A DNA stretch of 64,000 nt from JAWKMZ01 sp041391965 (GCA_041391965.1 JAWKMZ010000001.1:62001-126000), one strand, 5' to 3'; positions 9,052 to 17,266 are shown, numbered from the stretch's first letter. Notes: a model not told the origin generated them from the sequence alone. Made by a program: numbers and translations.

Positions 9052-10046
9052 TGATTCATGTTGCTATCAACGGTTTTGGTCGTATTGGAAGACGTATTTT
9101 TCGTCTTGCATTAGACAGAAAAGACATAAAAATTGTTGCCATAAATGATTTGGCAGATACAAAAACCTTAAGCCATTTGCTTAAATATGATAGTATTCAT
9201 GGTGTTTTGAACAAAACCATTAGCCATGATGAGCATCATATCATTATTGACAACGTAAAAATTCCGCTTCTCAATCAAAAAAATATCGAGAACATCAATT
9301 GGAAACCATATCATGTTGATTTTGTAATAGAATCGACCGGAAAATTTAAAACAAAAAATCTTTTACAAAACCATATAAACAATGGCGCCAAACGTGTTAT
9401 TTTATCCGTTCCACCATTAGAAGATGATATAAAAACCATTGTTTTAGGTGTTAATGATGCCATTTTAGAAGGTACAGAACCTATTATTTCCAATGCGTCT
9501 TGTACTACAAATAATGCAGCACCAATGATTGCTGTTATTAATGACCTTTGTGGTGTTAAACAAGCTTATATTACAACCGTTCATTCCTACACTACTGACC
9601 AAAGTTTGCATGACCAACCACATAGAGATTTGCGTCGTGCACGTGCAGCAGGACAATCAATTGTACCAACCACAACAGGAGCTGCCAAAGCTTTGACCAA
9701 AATTTTTCCAAAGCTTTCTAATGTAATTGGTGGCTGTGGTATTCGTGTTCCTGTAGCCAATGGCTCATTAACTGATATTACGTTTAATGTTGGTAAAACT
9801 GTTAGCATTGAGCAAATTAACAAAGCTTTTAAAAAAGCGTCTGAAACGCATCTAAAAGGCGTTTTAGAATATACTGAAGATCCTATAGTTTCTATTGATA
9901 TTGTAGGCAATACGCACTCCTGTATTTTTGATGCACAAATGACTTCTGTGATAGGAAACATGATAAAAATTGTAGGTTGGTATGATAATGAAACTGGCTA
10001 TTCGAGTAGAATTTTAGATTTAATTTGCAATTTATCGGATAAATAA
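9051..10046 (+). CDS. gap: Type I glyceraldehyde-3-phosphate dehydrogenase
   Basis: A 331-aa GAPDH. It has the nucleotide-binding INGFGRIGRR at the N-terminus, the catalytic Cys151 in SNASCTTNNAAP and His178 in TTVHSYTTDQ. The segment LHDQPHRDLRRARAAGQ is closer to the GapA/GapB type found in plants and cyanobacteria than to the E. coli enzyme. This may be one of several GAPDH copies and may prefer one direction or cofactor, but that is inference. The gene overlaps the lipA stop by 1 bp. Its last codons are duplicated in tandem just after the stop (see the repeat at 10032). Confidence 0.95.
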   Translation: MIHVAINGFGRIGRRIFRLALDRKDIKIVAINDLADTKTLSHLLKYDSIHGVLNKTISHDEHHIIIDNVKIPLLNQKNIENINWKPYHVDFVIESTGKFKTKNLLQNHINNGAKRVILSVPPLEDDIKTIVLGVNDAILEGTEPIISNASCTTNNAAPMIAVINDLCGVKQAYITTVHSYTTDQSLHDQPHRDLRRARAAGQSIVPTTTGAAKALTKIFPKLSNVIGGCGIRVPVANGSLTDITFNVGKTVSIEQINKAFKKASETHLKGVLEYTEDPIVSIDIVGNTHSCIFDAQMTSVIGNMIKIVGWYDNETGYSSRILDLICNLSDK

Positions 10047-10070
10047 TCACTTTTATCGAATAAATAATTA
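10032..10070 (+). repeat. Tandem 18-bp near-repeat across the gap stop codon
   Basis: Positions 10032-10049 and 10053-10070 match at 16 of 18 bases (ttatcggataaataatca versus ttatcgaataaataatta), with a 21-bp period. The first copy encodes the last codons and stop of gap. The second is non-coding and runs into the minus-7 box of the next gene. Confidence 0.8.
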
Positions 10071-10076
10071 TATTTG
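10069..10076 (+). promoter_or_regulatory. Minus-7 promoter box TATATTTG
   Basis: An exact TAnnTTTG box 20 nt before the histidine kinase ATG. Its first two bases are supplied by the end of the second copy of the 18-bp tandem repeat. Confidence 0.55.
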
Positions 10077-10096
10077 TTCAATTAAAGTGACCAATA

Positions 10097-12328
10097 ATGT
10101 CCCAAACAACACACTACATAGTTGCTTTTTTGATGTGTTTTTCATTGCAAGTATTTTCCCAAAATACTACTGATGAAGATATTGACTTATTAAAAATGCA
10201 CATTGAAAACTACATCACTCAAGCCAGTTTTGAAAGTGATAGAGGCGATTATTATAATGCCAAAGACCATTTAGAAAAAGCATTAGATATTGCAAAAAAG
10301 ATTGACGATAAAAAAAGTGAAGGCATCATTTATACTAAAATTGCCAAAGTTGAATTTACCGTTGAAGAGCCCGAAAACGCCTTAGTATCTTTAACCAAAG
10401 CTGCTGAATTACAAAGAGAAATTAACGATTATGCAAATCTTGCAATTACTTATAATGCAAGAGGTGTTTTGCATACCAGCAAAAAAGAATTTCAAACCGC
10501 TTTAGATTATTTTAACTCTGCAAAAACAAAATTTGAAGAAGAGGGTTTAGAAAATTACATAGCTGAAGTCAATCTAAATGAGGCTAAAGTTTATATTCAA
10601 TTAAAAGATTACAAAACGGCAAAATCAACTTTAGAAAAAACCATCATTCTTGCTAAAAAGTACAATCAACCAGCCATTTTAAGTAGTGCGCTTACCTATA
10701 GCGGAAAAGTATTACAAAAACTCGGCAACGACAAATTGGCGCTTTCAATGGCTGAAGATGGCTTAAAGTTAGCAAAAGACAACCGAATTATTGAAAACAT
10801 TAATGACAGCTATCTTACACTTAGTGACATTTATCAAGATACTGAAAACTATAAATTAGCCAATGAATATCTTAAAAAACACATCAGACTTTCAGATTCA
10901 TTGTTAGATATAAAACGTGATAATTTATCACCCGAAAAAAGAGCACAATTTATTAATGAATATAAAGATGCGAAAAACAAACAAATGGAAGTAAAACTTG
11001 AAGACGCTGAAGCTTCAAACAATTTAACAAGAATCACAACCATTTTGAGTATTGCATTAATTACTATTTTATCGTTGCTTACCTTATCACTTTATAAAAA
11101 CAACAATATCAGGCTAAAAACCAACAACGTACTCCACAAAAAAAATGACGAACTGATTGTTGCCAAAGAAAAAGCAGAATTGGCTTCAAAAACAAAAGCT
11201 AATTTTCTATCAACCGTCACACACGAGTTGCGAACACCTTTATATGCGGTTACTGGTTTAACCAATATGCTGTTGGATGAAAACCCAAAACCAGACCAAA
11301 TTCAACATTTAAAATCCTTAAAATTTTCAGGAGATTACTTGTTGACTTTTATTAATGATATTCTTCAAATCAATAAAATTGAAGCCAATAAAGTTGAATT
11401 AGACCCAGAACTGTTCAACCTTAAGAAAAAAGTTGAAAACGTCGTATCTGCACTCAACAATTCCGCTTTAGACAACAATGTTATTATTCATTATGACTAT
11501 GACAAAGACCTGCCAGAAAATTTTATTGCTGACCAATTAAAATTGTCTCAAATTTTAATCAATCTTATTGGCAATGCTATTAAGTTTACCAAAGATGGCG
11601 ATATCTGGGTACGTGTAAATAAACTGGAACAAAAAGGCAACAATTACATTATAAAATTTGAAATTGAAGACAATGGTATTGGTATTACCAAAGAAAAACA
11701 AGAACATATGTTTGAAAGTTTTTCACAAGGCTCTATCCAAATTAACAGAAAATATGGTGGTACAGGTCTTGGACTTTCCATTGTAAAAGGACTTATTGAA
11801 ATACTTAAAGGCAAAATTTATTTAAAAAGCGAACTTGGTAAAGGTTCTAACTTTATTTTTGAAATCCCTCTTACCTATTCCTCAGAAACCATAGAAAAAG
11901 AAAAACCTAAACAACTTAATGAAATTAATCAATTGGACTTAACAAACATCAAAATCTTGGTTGTTGAAGACAACAAAATTAACCAAATGATAACCAAAAA
12001 GATTTTAAACAAAATGAGCCTTTATTGCGATGTTGTCGATAATGGTGAAGAAGCGGTTGAACGCGTTAAAGAAGATCAATACGATGTGGTATTAATGGAT
12101 ATTCACATGCCAGGAATTAGCGGATTAGAAGCGACAAAAATTATCAGAACTTTTGATAAAGAATTGACCATTTTTGCCTTAACCGCTGTGACTTTGGAAG
12201 ATAAAATGCACGAATTTGATGAAGCTGGTTTTGACGATATTATATCCAAACCGTTTAAACAAGATGATTTTGAGAAAAAACTTTATAACGCACTCATCAA
12301 TAACCAAAAACCAACAGCTTCTATTTAA
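10097..12328 (+). CDS. Hybrid sensor histidine kinase/response regulator with TPR sensor region
   Basis: A 743-aa protein with a signal peptide (1-21), a periplasmic TPR array (about 35-270), one transmembrane helix (about 313-333) and a short coiled coil. These are followed by a HisKA domain with phospho-acceptor His376 (TVTHELRTPL), an HATPase domain (N box NLIGNAIKFTKDG near 489-501, G boxes DNGIGI and GGTGLGL) and a C-terminal receiver with Asp668 (VVLMDIHMPG). A phosphorelay inside one polypeptide is expected; the receiver has no output domain, so a partner must lie elsewhere. The 3' end overlaps the convergent lpxK gene by 8 bp. Confidence 0.93.
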   Translation: MSQTTHYIVAFLMCFSLQVFSQNTTDEDIDLLKMHIENYITQASFESDRGDYYNAKDHLEKALDIAKKIDDKKSEGIIYTKIAKVEFTVEEPENALVSLTKAAELQREINDYANLAITYNARGVLHTSKKEFQTALDYFNSAKTKFEEEGLENYIAEVNLNEAKVYIQLKDYKTAKSTLEKTIILAKKYNQPAILSSALTYSGKVLQKLGNDKLALSMAEDGLKLAKDNRIIENINDSYLTLSDIYQDTENYKLANEYLKKHIRLSDSLLDIKRDNLSPEKRAQFINEYKDAKNKQMEVKLEDAEASNNLTRITTILSIALITILSLLTLSLYKNNNIRLKTNNVLHKKNDELIVAKEKAELASKTKANFLSTVTHELRTPLYAVTGLTNMLLDENPKPDQIQHLKSLKFSGDYLLTFINDILQINKIEANKVELDPELFNLKKKVENVVSALNNSALDNNVIIHYDYDKDLPENFIADQLKLSQILINLIGNAIKFTKDGDIWVRVNKLEQKGNNYIIKFEIEDNGIGITKEKQEHMFESFSQGSIQINRKYGGTGLGLSIVKGLIEILKGKIYLKSELGKGSNFIFEIPLTYSSETIEKEKPKQLNEINQLDLTNIKILVVEDNKINQMITKKILNKMSLYCDVVDNGEEAVERVKEDQYDVVLMDIHMPGISGLEATKIIRTFDKELTIFALTAVTLEDKMHEFDEAGFDDIISKPFKQDDFEKKLYNALINNQKPTASI

Positions 12329-13325
12329 GATAGTTTTCAATTAAATTTTCAAAGTCTGACGCATCATCTACCTTAATTTTTATCGGCAAATAATATAAGT
12401 TTTCAGCATTTTTAAAATGAGGCTGTAAGCGTACAAAATCCTTTTCAGTAGTCAAAATTGCCGATTTTGATTTCAACTCTTTAATATCACTTTCTGTAAA
12501 TTCATAATGGTCCTTAAAATTCAAATGGTCAAACTCTAAATTTTGAGATTTTAGATACCTAACCAAAGGGGTTGCATTAGCAATTCCTGTTACCAAAGTA
12601 AACTTAGCACCTTTTAACATATCCAATTCAAAATCTTTCAAACCATTATTGATAGTGTTTGAATAATCAATAGAACTAAAAAAAACTTTTTGATGTGGTA
12701 AGGGCTGAATTTTGTTTACAATTTTTGCCTTTTCATTTGCTGTAATAGTGTCAGGACATTTGGTTACCACTATACAATGAGCGCGTTTTGCGCCACTTTT
12801 TGGCTCTCTCAAATTGCCTGTTGGCAAAAGCAAATCATCTGTAAATAGATTATCAAACGCTGTTAAAAGGATATTGAAACCCGCTTTCACTTTTCTGTGC
12901 TGAAAGGCATCGTCCAACAAAATAAGTGTTGGTTTTGGATGTAATTTTAGCAATTGTCTAATTCCGTTACGTCTATCAGCATCCACACTTACAATCACAT
13001 TTTTAAATTTTTGATAAAACTGAAACGGTTCATCACCTACAGACAAAGCTGTCGCATTTTTATCAGCAATTACAAACCCTTTTGTACTGCGTTTGTAGCC
13101 TCTGCTTAAGGTTGCAATTTTATAATCTGTTTGCAAAAACCGAATGAGATATTCAATCATTGGCGTTTTTCCTGTGCCACCAACACTCAAATTACCAACG
13201 CAAATTATAGGCAAATCATATCTTACAGAAGATTTCAATCCAAAATCGTACAATTTGTTTCGCAGCCATATTACCAAAAAGTAAATAGGAACCACAGGAA
13301 ATAGGATGTATCTCAATAATTTCAT
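12321..13325 (-). CDS. lpxK: Tetraacyldisaccharide 4'-kinase LpxK
   Basis: LpxK (334 aa) phosphorylates the 4' position of the lipid A disaccharide on the inner face of the cytoplasmic membrane, giving lipid IVA. It has an N-terminal hydrophobic segment (LFPVVPIYFLVIWL), a Walker A motif VGGTGKTP within VGNLSVGGTGKTPMIEYL, and the LILLDDAFQH signature. Length is normal. The gene is convergent with and overlaps the histidine kinase gene by 8 bp. It lies divergent from the Nif3-like gene across a 54-bp spacer. Confidence 0.96.
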   Translation of the reverse strand: MKLLRYILFPVVPIYFLVIWLRNKLYDFGLKSSVRYDLPIICVGNLSVGGTGKTPMIEYLIRFLQTDYKIATLSRGYKRSTKGFVIADKNATALSVGDEPFQFYQKFKNVIVSVDADRRNGIRQLLKLHPKPTLILLDDAFQHRKVKAGFNILLTAFDNLFTDDLLLPTGNLREPKSGAKRAHCIVVTKCPDTITANEKAKIVNKIQPLPHQKVFFSSIDYSNTINNGLKDFELDMLKGAKFTLVTGIANATPLVRYLKSQNLEFDHLNFKDHYEFTESDIKELKSKSAILTTEKDFVRLQPHFKNAENLYYLPIKIKVDDASDFENLIENYLK

Positions 13326-13345
13326 TAAAGCGAATGTAAAAATTT

Positions 13346-13353
13346 TATCTTTG
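13346..13353 (+). promoter_or_regulatory. Minus-7 promoter box TATCTTTG
   Basis: An exact TAnnTTTG box in the 54-bp divergent spacer, 26 nt before the ATG of the Nif3-like gene. Confidence 0.55.
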
Positions 13354-13379
13354 TTTTAATCCTTAATACAAAAAATATT

Positions 13380-14474
13380 ATGATTGTAAATGATGTCATA
13401 AAACACCTCGAAACGTTAGCGCCTTTGCATTATGCAGAAAATTTTGATAATGTTGGGCTTTTGGTTGGCAATAAAAATGCAAAAATTACAGGTGTTTTAG
13501 TCACTTTAGACACTTTAGAAAATGTTGTTGATGAAGCAATTGAAACAAAATGCAATCTTATTGTTAGCTTTCATCCTATTATTTTTAAAGGTTTAAAAAA
13601 ACTAAATGGCAACAATTATGTAGAACGCGTGGTTATAAAAGCCATTCAAAATAACATTGCCATTTATGCCATACACACAGCTTTTGATAATTGTTTGCAA
13701 GGTGTGAATGATATTATTTGCAACACTTTAAATTTACAAAACAAAAAAATTCTGTTGCCACAACAAGGCACTATAAAAAAACTAACAACCTATGTTCCGA
13801 GGGAAAACGCAGAAGCTTTACGAAACGAATTGTTTAAAACTGGAGCTGGACAATTAGGAAATTATGAAAATTGCAGTTTTAATACCCAAGGTGTTGGAAC
13901 CTATCAAGGCAATGAAAACTCAAATCCAGTTAAAGGAAAAAAAGGCGAATTGCATTTTGAAGAAGAAACCCAAATTTCAGTGACGTTTCAAAAACATTTA
14001 GAAACTAAAATTTTGAATACCCTTTTTGAGCATCATCCTTATGAAGAAGTCGCTTTTGAAGTATCAACCTTAGACAATTACAACCAAACTATTGGGATGG
14101 GAATGGTTGGCGAACTCAAAAAAGAAATGAAAACAGAAGAATTCTTACAATTTGTAAAGCAACAAATGAAGGTTTCGTGTATAAAACATTCAGAAATCAC
14201 AAAAAAAACAGTCAAAAAAATTGCTGTGCTTGGAGGCTCTGGAAGTTTTGCTATTGACGCAGCAAAGTCAGCAAATGCTGATGTTTTTATCACTTCCGAT
14301 TTAAAATACCACGATTTTTTTACAGCAGAAAACCAAATTATTTTAGCAGATATTGGACATTATGAAAGCGAACAGTTCACAAAAAACTTTTTAGCTGAGT
14401 ATCTATCAAAAAAAATTACTAATTTTGCAGTCGTTTTATCAATGACAAATACAAATCCTGTAAAGTATTTATAA
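13380..14474 (+). CDS. Nif3-like dinuclear metal-centre protein
   Basis: A 364-aa NIF3/YqfO family protein. Metal-binding His/Asp residues occur in the N-terminal part (FDNVGLLVG, VSFHPIIFKGLK, YAIHTAFDN) and the C-terminal part (DIGHYESEQF). The central insertion (about 130-235) corresponds to the PII/CutA-like domain of the longer YqfO type. Family members form toroidal hexamers. Some have been linked to nucleotide or cofactor chemistry, but the function in this group is not settled. The downstream gene starts 2 bp after the stop, a conserved pairing. Confidence 0.92.
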   Translation: MIVNDVIKHLETLAPLHYAENFDNVGLLVGNKNAKITGVLVTLDTLENVVDEAIETKCNLIVSFHPIIFKGLKKLNGNNYVERVVIKAIQNNIAIYAIHTAFDNCLQGVNDIICNTLNLQNKKILLPQQGTIKKLTTYVPRENAEALRNELFKTGAGQLGNYENCSFNTQGVGTYQGNENSNPVKGKKGELHFEEETQISVTFQKHLETKILNTLFEHHPYEEVAFEVSTLDNYNQTIGMGMVGELKKEMKTEEFLQFVKQQMKVSCIKHSEITKKTVKKIAVLGGSGSFAIDAAKSANADVFITSDLKYHDFFTAENQIILADIGHYESEQFTKNFLAEYLSKKITNFAVVLSMTNTNPVKYL

Positions 14475-14476
14475 TT

Positions 14477-15259
14477 ATGGCAAAAAAAGTTGAAGTTTCT
14501 GTTGAAGATCGCTTAAGAGCATTGTATGATTTACAATTAATAGACTCAAGGGTTGACGAAATCAGAAATATTAGAGGTGAACTTCCTTTAGAAGTAAGAG
14601 ATTTAGAAGATGAAGTTGAAGGACTTAATACCAGGCTCGAAAAATTAGTTGGTAGTCTTGCTTTAATTGATGATGATATCAAATCAAAAAAGAACCTAAT
14701 TGAAGAAGCAAAATCTTTAATCAAAAAATACAGTGAGCAACAAAAAAATGTTAGAAATAACAGAGAATTTAACTCATTAACTAAAGAAATAGAATTCCAA
14801 GAATTAGAAATTCAATTAGCTGAAAAGCACATCAAAGAATTTAAAGTTCAAATTGAACAGAAAAAAGAAATCATTACTGAAACTAAAGAGCGTCTTAAAG
14901 ATCGTCAAACACATTTAAAGCACAAAAAAGGTGAATTAAATGCGATTTTGGCTGAAACTGAAAAGGAAGAATTGGCTTTAATAAAAAAATCAGAAGAATA
15001 CCAAGAGCAAATTGACAAACGTTTGGTTGAAGCGTATCACAGAATTCGCAACAACGTAAAAAACGGTTTAGCTGTTGTAGCTATTGAAAGAGGTGCTTCT
15101 GGAGGTTCGTTTTTCACCATTCCACCACAAGTACAAGTAGAAATTGCATCACGCAAAAAAGTAATTACTGATGAGCATAGTGGTCGTATTTTGGTTGATG
15201 CTGTTTTAGCAACTGAACAAAAAGAGAAAATGGAAAAATTGTTTGCTAAATTAAGCTAA
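14477..15259 (+). CDS. CT398-like coiled-coil protein with a cysteine-free zinc-ribbon region
   Basis: A 260-aa protein. Most of it (about 8-190) is a long alpha-helical coiled coil rich in Lys/Glu. The C-terminal region (about 200-245: ERGASGGSFFTIPPQ, DEHSGRILVD) aligns by eye with the C4 zinc-ribbon tail of the CT398/zf-RING_7 family, where four cysteines bind zinc. Here all four are replaced and the whole protein has no cysteine. It is 2 bp downstream of the Nif3-like gene, its typical neighbour, so the two products may act together. A terminator follows at 15281. Function unknown. Confidence 0.82.
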   Translation: MAKKVEVSVEDRLRALYDLQLIDSRVDEIRNIRGELPLEVRDLEDEVEGLNTRLEKLVGSLALIDDDIKSKKNLIEEAKSLIKKYSEQQKNVRNNREFNSLTKEIEFQELEIQLAEKHIKEFKVQIEQKKEIITETKERLKDRQTHLKHKKGELNAILAETEKEELALIKKSEEYQEQIDKRLVEAYHRIRNNVKNGLAVVAIERGASGGSFFTIPPQVQVEIASRKKVITDEHSGRILVDAVLATEQKEKMEKLFAKLS

Positions 15260-15280
15260 GCATTTTCATTAAATATTATA

Positions 15281-15312
15281 AAAAAGCCTTTACGAATGTG
15301 AAGGCTTTTTTA
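15281..15312 (+). terminator. Intrinsic terminator after the Nif3/CT398 pair
   Basis: The stem aagcctt/aaggctt (15284-15290, 15301-15307) can extend inward by three further pairs, including a wobble. An A-rich left flank and a seven-T tract follow. Confidence 0.85.
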
Positions 15313-15394
15313 TTTTTAATAAAATTTTCACATTTAGATTTTAAGGTTTATAGATTAAATACGACTACCTAATAGAAATAAAAATACCATAAAA

Positions 15395-16051
15395 ATGAAG
15401 AAAATAGTTGCAATAGTCATAGTAACCTTAATGTTTAGCTGTCAAAACTCAGCGCAAACAAATTCAAAAGAATTAGCAATTATCAACGCAAAACCTGTTG
15501 AAGTACCAATGCAAAACGGAATGGCAAAAGCCTACTTTAGCAGTGGTTGTTTTTGGTGTGTAGAAGCCATTTTTGAAAGTGTTAAAGGTGTTAATGAGGT
15601 TATTAGTGGTTATTCTGGTGGTCATACACAACATCCAACTTATGAAGATAGTAACACAGGTAAAACAGGTCATGCAGAATCTGTAGAAGTTATTTACGAC
15701 CCAAAAGTGGTGAGTTTTGCTACTTTGGTAGATGTGTATTTTGGTTCGCAAAATCCAACACAAGTCAATGGACAAGAAAATGATATTGGGTCTCAGTATC
15801 GTTCTATTATTTTTTATCAAAATGAAGAACAAAAACAAATCATTCTTCAAAAAAAAGAAGCCCTTGCTAAAAAATTGAATGCTAAAATAGCGGCTGAAGT
15901 ATATCCATTTCAAAAGTTTTGGAAAGCTGAAAACTATCATCAAAATTATGTAAAATTACATCCTAATAACGCTTATGTGCAAAATGTATCTATTCCAAGA
16001 CTCAACAAATTCAAAAAGAAATTTCCTGAATTATTAAAAAGCAATTACTAA
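15395..16051 (+). CDS. msrA: Peptide methionine sulfoxide reductase MsrA, predicted lipoprotein
   Basis: MsrA (218 aa) reduces methionine-S-sulfoxide in proteins. The active-site motif GCFWC has its catalytic cysteine at residue 52, followed by the usual EAIFESVKGV and SGYSGG segments. Unlike cytoplasmic MsrA, it begins with a lipoprotein signal peptide ending in LMFSC (lipidated Cys16), so it should be anchored in the envelope and repair exported proteins. No MsrB gene is adjacent. A lipoprotein gene follows 28 bp downstream. Confidence 0.95.
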   Translation: MKKIVAIVIVTLMFSCQNSAQTNSKELAIINAKPVEVPMQNGMAKAYFSSGCFWCVEAIFESVKGVNEVISGYSGGHTQHPTYEDSNTGKTGHAESVEVIYDPKVVSFATLVDVYFGSQNPTQVNGQENDIGSQYRSIIFYQNEEQKQIILQKKEALAKKLNAKIAAEVYPFQKFWKAENYHQNYVKLHPNNAYVQNVSIPRLNKFKKKFPELLKSNY

Positions 16052-16059
16052 TAGAATAG

Positions 16060-16067
16060 TATCTTTG
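16060..16067 (+). promoter_or_regulatory. Minus-7 promoter box TATCTTTG
   Basis: An exact TAnnTTTG box between msrA and the next gene, ending 12 nt before the ATG at 16080. It overlaps the alternative TTG start at 16065, which argues for the ATG. Confidence 0.5.
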
Positions 16068-16079
16068 ATAAAAAACCCT

Positions 16080-16754
16080 ATGACACGACTGGTAACTTTA
16101 TTAAGCATTGTAACCTTATGCGTTGCCTGCAAATCTGATAAAAAAGAAGCCTCTCAAGAAACACCCAAAGCACTTTCGGTAGCTGAAAGAATTGCCAATG
16201 CCAACGGATTTGAACACTGGAAAGAAGTTTCAAAAATTGATTTTACCTTTAATGTGGACAGAGATAGCAGTCATTTTGAACGCTCTTGGACTTGGAACCC
16301 TAAAACCGATGATGTCACATTAATTGCTGGAAAAGACACTATATCATATAACAGAAAAACAATTGATAGCATTTCAATGAAAGCTGACAAAGCTTTTATT
16401 AACGACAAATATTGGCTTTTAGCACCTTTTCAATTAGTTTGGGATCAAGGTACAACCATTACAAAACCAGTTAAAGATGAAGCACCAATAAGTAAATTAA
16501 TGATGAATAAAATTACATTGACCTATCCATCTAATGGAGGTTACACACCTGGTGATGCCTACGATTTTTATTTTGATGATGATTTTATGATAAAAGAATG
16601 GATTTACAGACAAGGAAATGCTAAAAAGCCATCAATGATGACTTCATGGGAAAATTATGAAGATTTTAAAGGTCTTAAAATAGCAACAACCCATCAAAAA
16701 ACAGAAGGCAACTGGAAACTCTACTTTACAGGAATTGCTGTAAAAACTGAATAA
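16080..16754 (+). CDS. Putative lipoprotein of unknown function
   Basis: About 224 aa. The N-terminus (MTRLVTLLSIVTLCVAC) is a lipoprotein signal with the lipidated Cys at residue 17. The mature part starts with a charged linker, then a beta-rich domain with aromatic residues (FERSWTWNPKTDDV, WKLYFTGIAV). No enzyme motif was recognised. The ATG at 16080 is chosen over an in-frame TTG at 16065 because a minus-7 promoter box occupies 16060-16067 and the shorter form gives a better signal peptide. A short inverted repeat and a strong terminator follow. Confidence 0.75.
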   Translation: MTRLVTLLSIVTLCVACKSDKKEASQETPKALSVAERIANANGFEHWKEVSKIDFTFNVDRDSSHFERSWTWNPKTDDVTLIAGKDTISYNRKTIDSISMKADKAFINDKYWLLAPFQLVWDQGTTITKPVKDEAPISKLMMNKITLTYPSNGGYTPGDAYDFYFDDDFMIKEWIYRQGNAKKPSMMTSWENYEDFKGLKIATTHQKTEGNWKLYFTGIAVKTE

Positions 16755-16785
16755 TCATTAGATATCCAAACATCCAAAACACATC

Positions 16786-16829
16786 TATAGACGTATATAT
16801 TATATAAAATATCCGCAAAAGCGTCTATA
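16786..16829. repeat. AT-rich inverted repeat upstream of a terminator
   Basis: 8-bp arms tatagacg (16786-16793) and cgtctata (16822-16829) flank an AT-rich 28-nt interior. It lies just before the hairpin at 16837. It could be a second RNA hairpin or a binding site; nothing in the sequence decides. Confidence 0.5.
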
Positions 16830-16836
16830 TATATTC

Positions 16837-16876
16837 AAAGTGCTTCCTCTTAAAAGGCGAAGCACTTTTTCTTTTT
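16837..16876 (+). terminator. Intrinsic terminator after the lipoprotein gene
   Basis: A perfect 10-bp stem (aaagtgcttc 16837-16846 with 16859-16868) and 12-nt loop, followed by a T tract interrupted by one C. It also precedes the 3' end of the minus-strand Fe-S gene at 16922. Confidence 0.85.
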
Positions 16877-16921
16877 AATATATATAACTGCGTTTCTTAA
16901 ATTTAAGAAAAAAGGTTTTTT

Positions 16922-17152
16922 CTAAATTCTCTCGTTTTCATCATTCATATAATACCCTAAAGCACCAGATGGACAAGCTTTTACCTGATTCACTAAATCT
17001 ACAGTTGGAGCTTGGTCAATTTTAATCCAAGGCCTATCTTTTGGCCTAAAAACCTTCGGAAGCCCTTTAGCACAAATAGCCGAATGGATACATTTTTCAG
17101 CTTCCCAAGTAATAGTAACCTCTCCGTTGCTGTATTCTTTAGCTTTTTCCAT
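16922..17152 (-). CDS. Small 4Fe-4S mono-cluster protein, YjdI-like
   Basis: A 76-aa protein with the pattern of the divergent 4Fe-4S mono-cluster family (Fer4_19, E. coli YjdI-like): TWEAEKCIHSAICAKGLPKVF and later VKACPSGALGY, giving cysteines in EKC, AIC and KAC plus the CPSGAL turn. It is small and cytoplasmic with a probable electron-transfer or sensor role. YjdI-type domains are often found beside GNAT-type proteins, but here the neighbours are a lipoprotein and the divergent kynureninase gene, 114 bp away. Whether it serves the kynurenine pathway is unknown. Confidence 0.85.
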   Translation of the reverse strand: MEKAKEYSNGEVTITWEAEKCIHSAICAKGLPKVFRPKDRPWIKIDQAPTVDLVNQVKACPSGALGYYMNDENERI

Positions 17153-17235
17153 GATGCTTATTTTTAATAAATATACAAAATTTTACAATTAAAATTATCC
17201 CTATACAAAGCCTTCTTTCCTTAATTTATAATTCT

Positions 17236-17243
17236 TATTTTTG
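17236..17243 (+). promoter_or_regulatory. Minus-7 promoter box TATTTTTG for the kynurenine cluster
   Basis: An exact TAnnTTTG match 23 nt upstream of the kynureninase TTG start. This is the only such box seen before the seven-gene degradation cluster, so it is the likely main promoter. Confidence 0.55.
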
Positions 17244-17266
17244 TTGAAAACCAAAAACAATATACC

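Noticed and set aside
9587..9961. 124-codon antisense frame within gap
   Set aside because: GAPDH motifs on the plus strand fully explain the coding signal.
15473..15943. 156-codon open frame antisense to msrA
   Set aside because: The opposite strand encodes a clear MsrA; the shadow is Phe/Ile/Thr-rich with no recognisable domain.
16065..16079. TTG start adding five residues to the lipoprotein
   Set aside because: The TTG lies within an exact minus-7 promoter box, and the ATG at 16080 gives the better lipoprotein signal.
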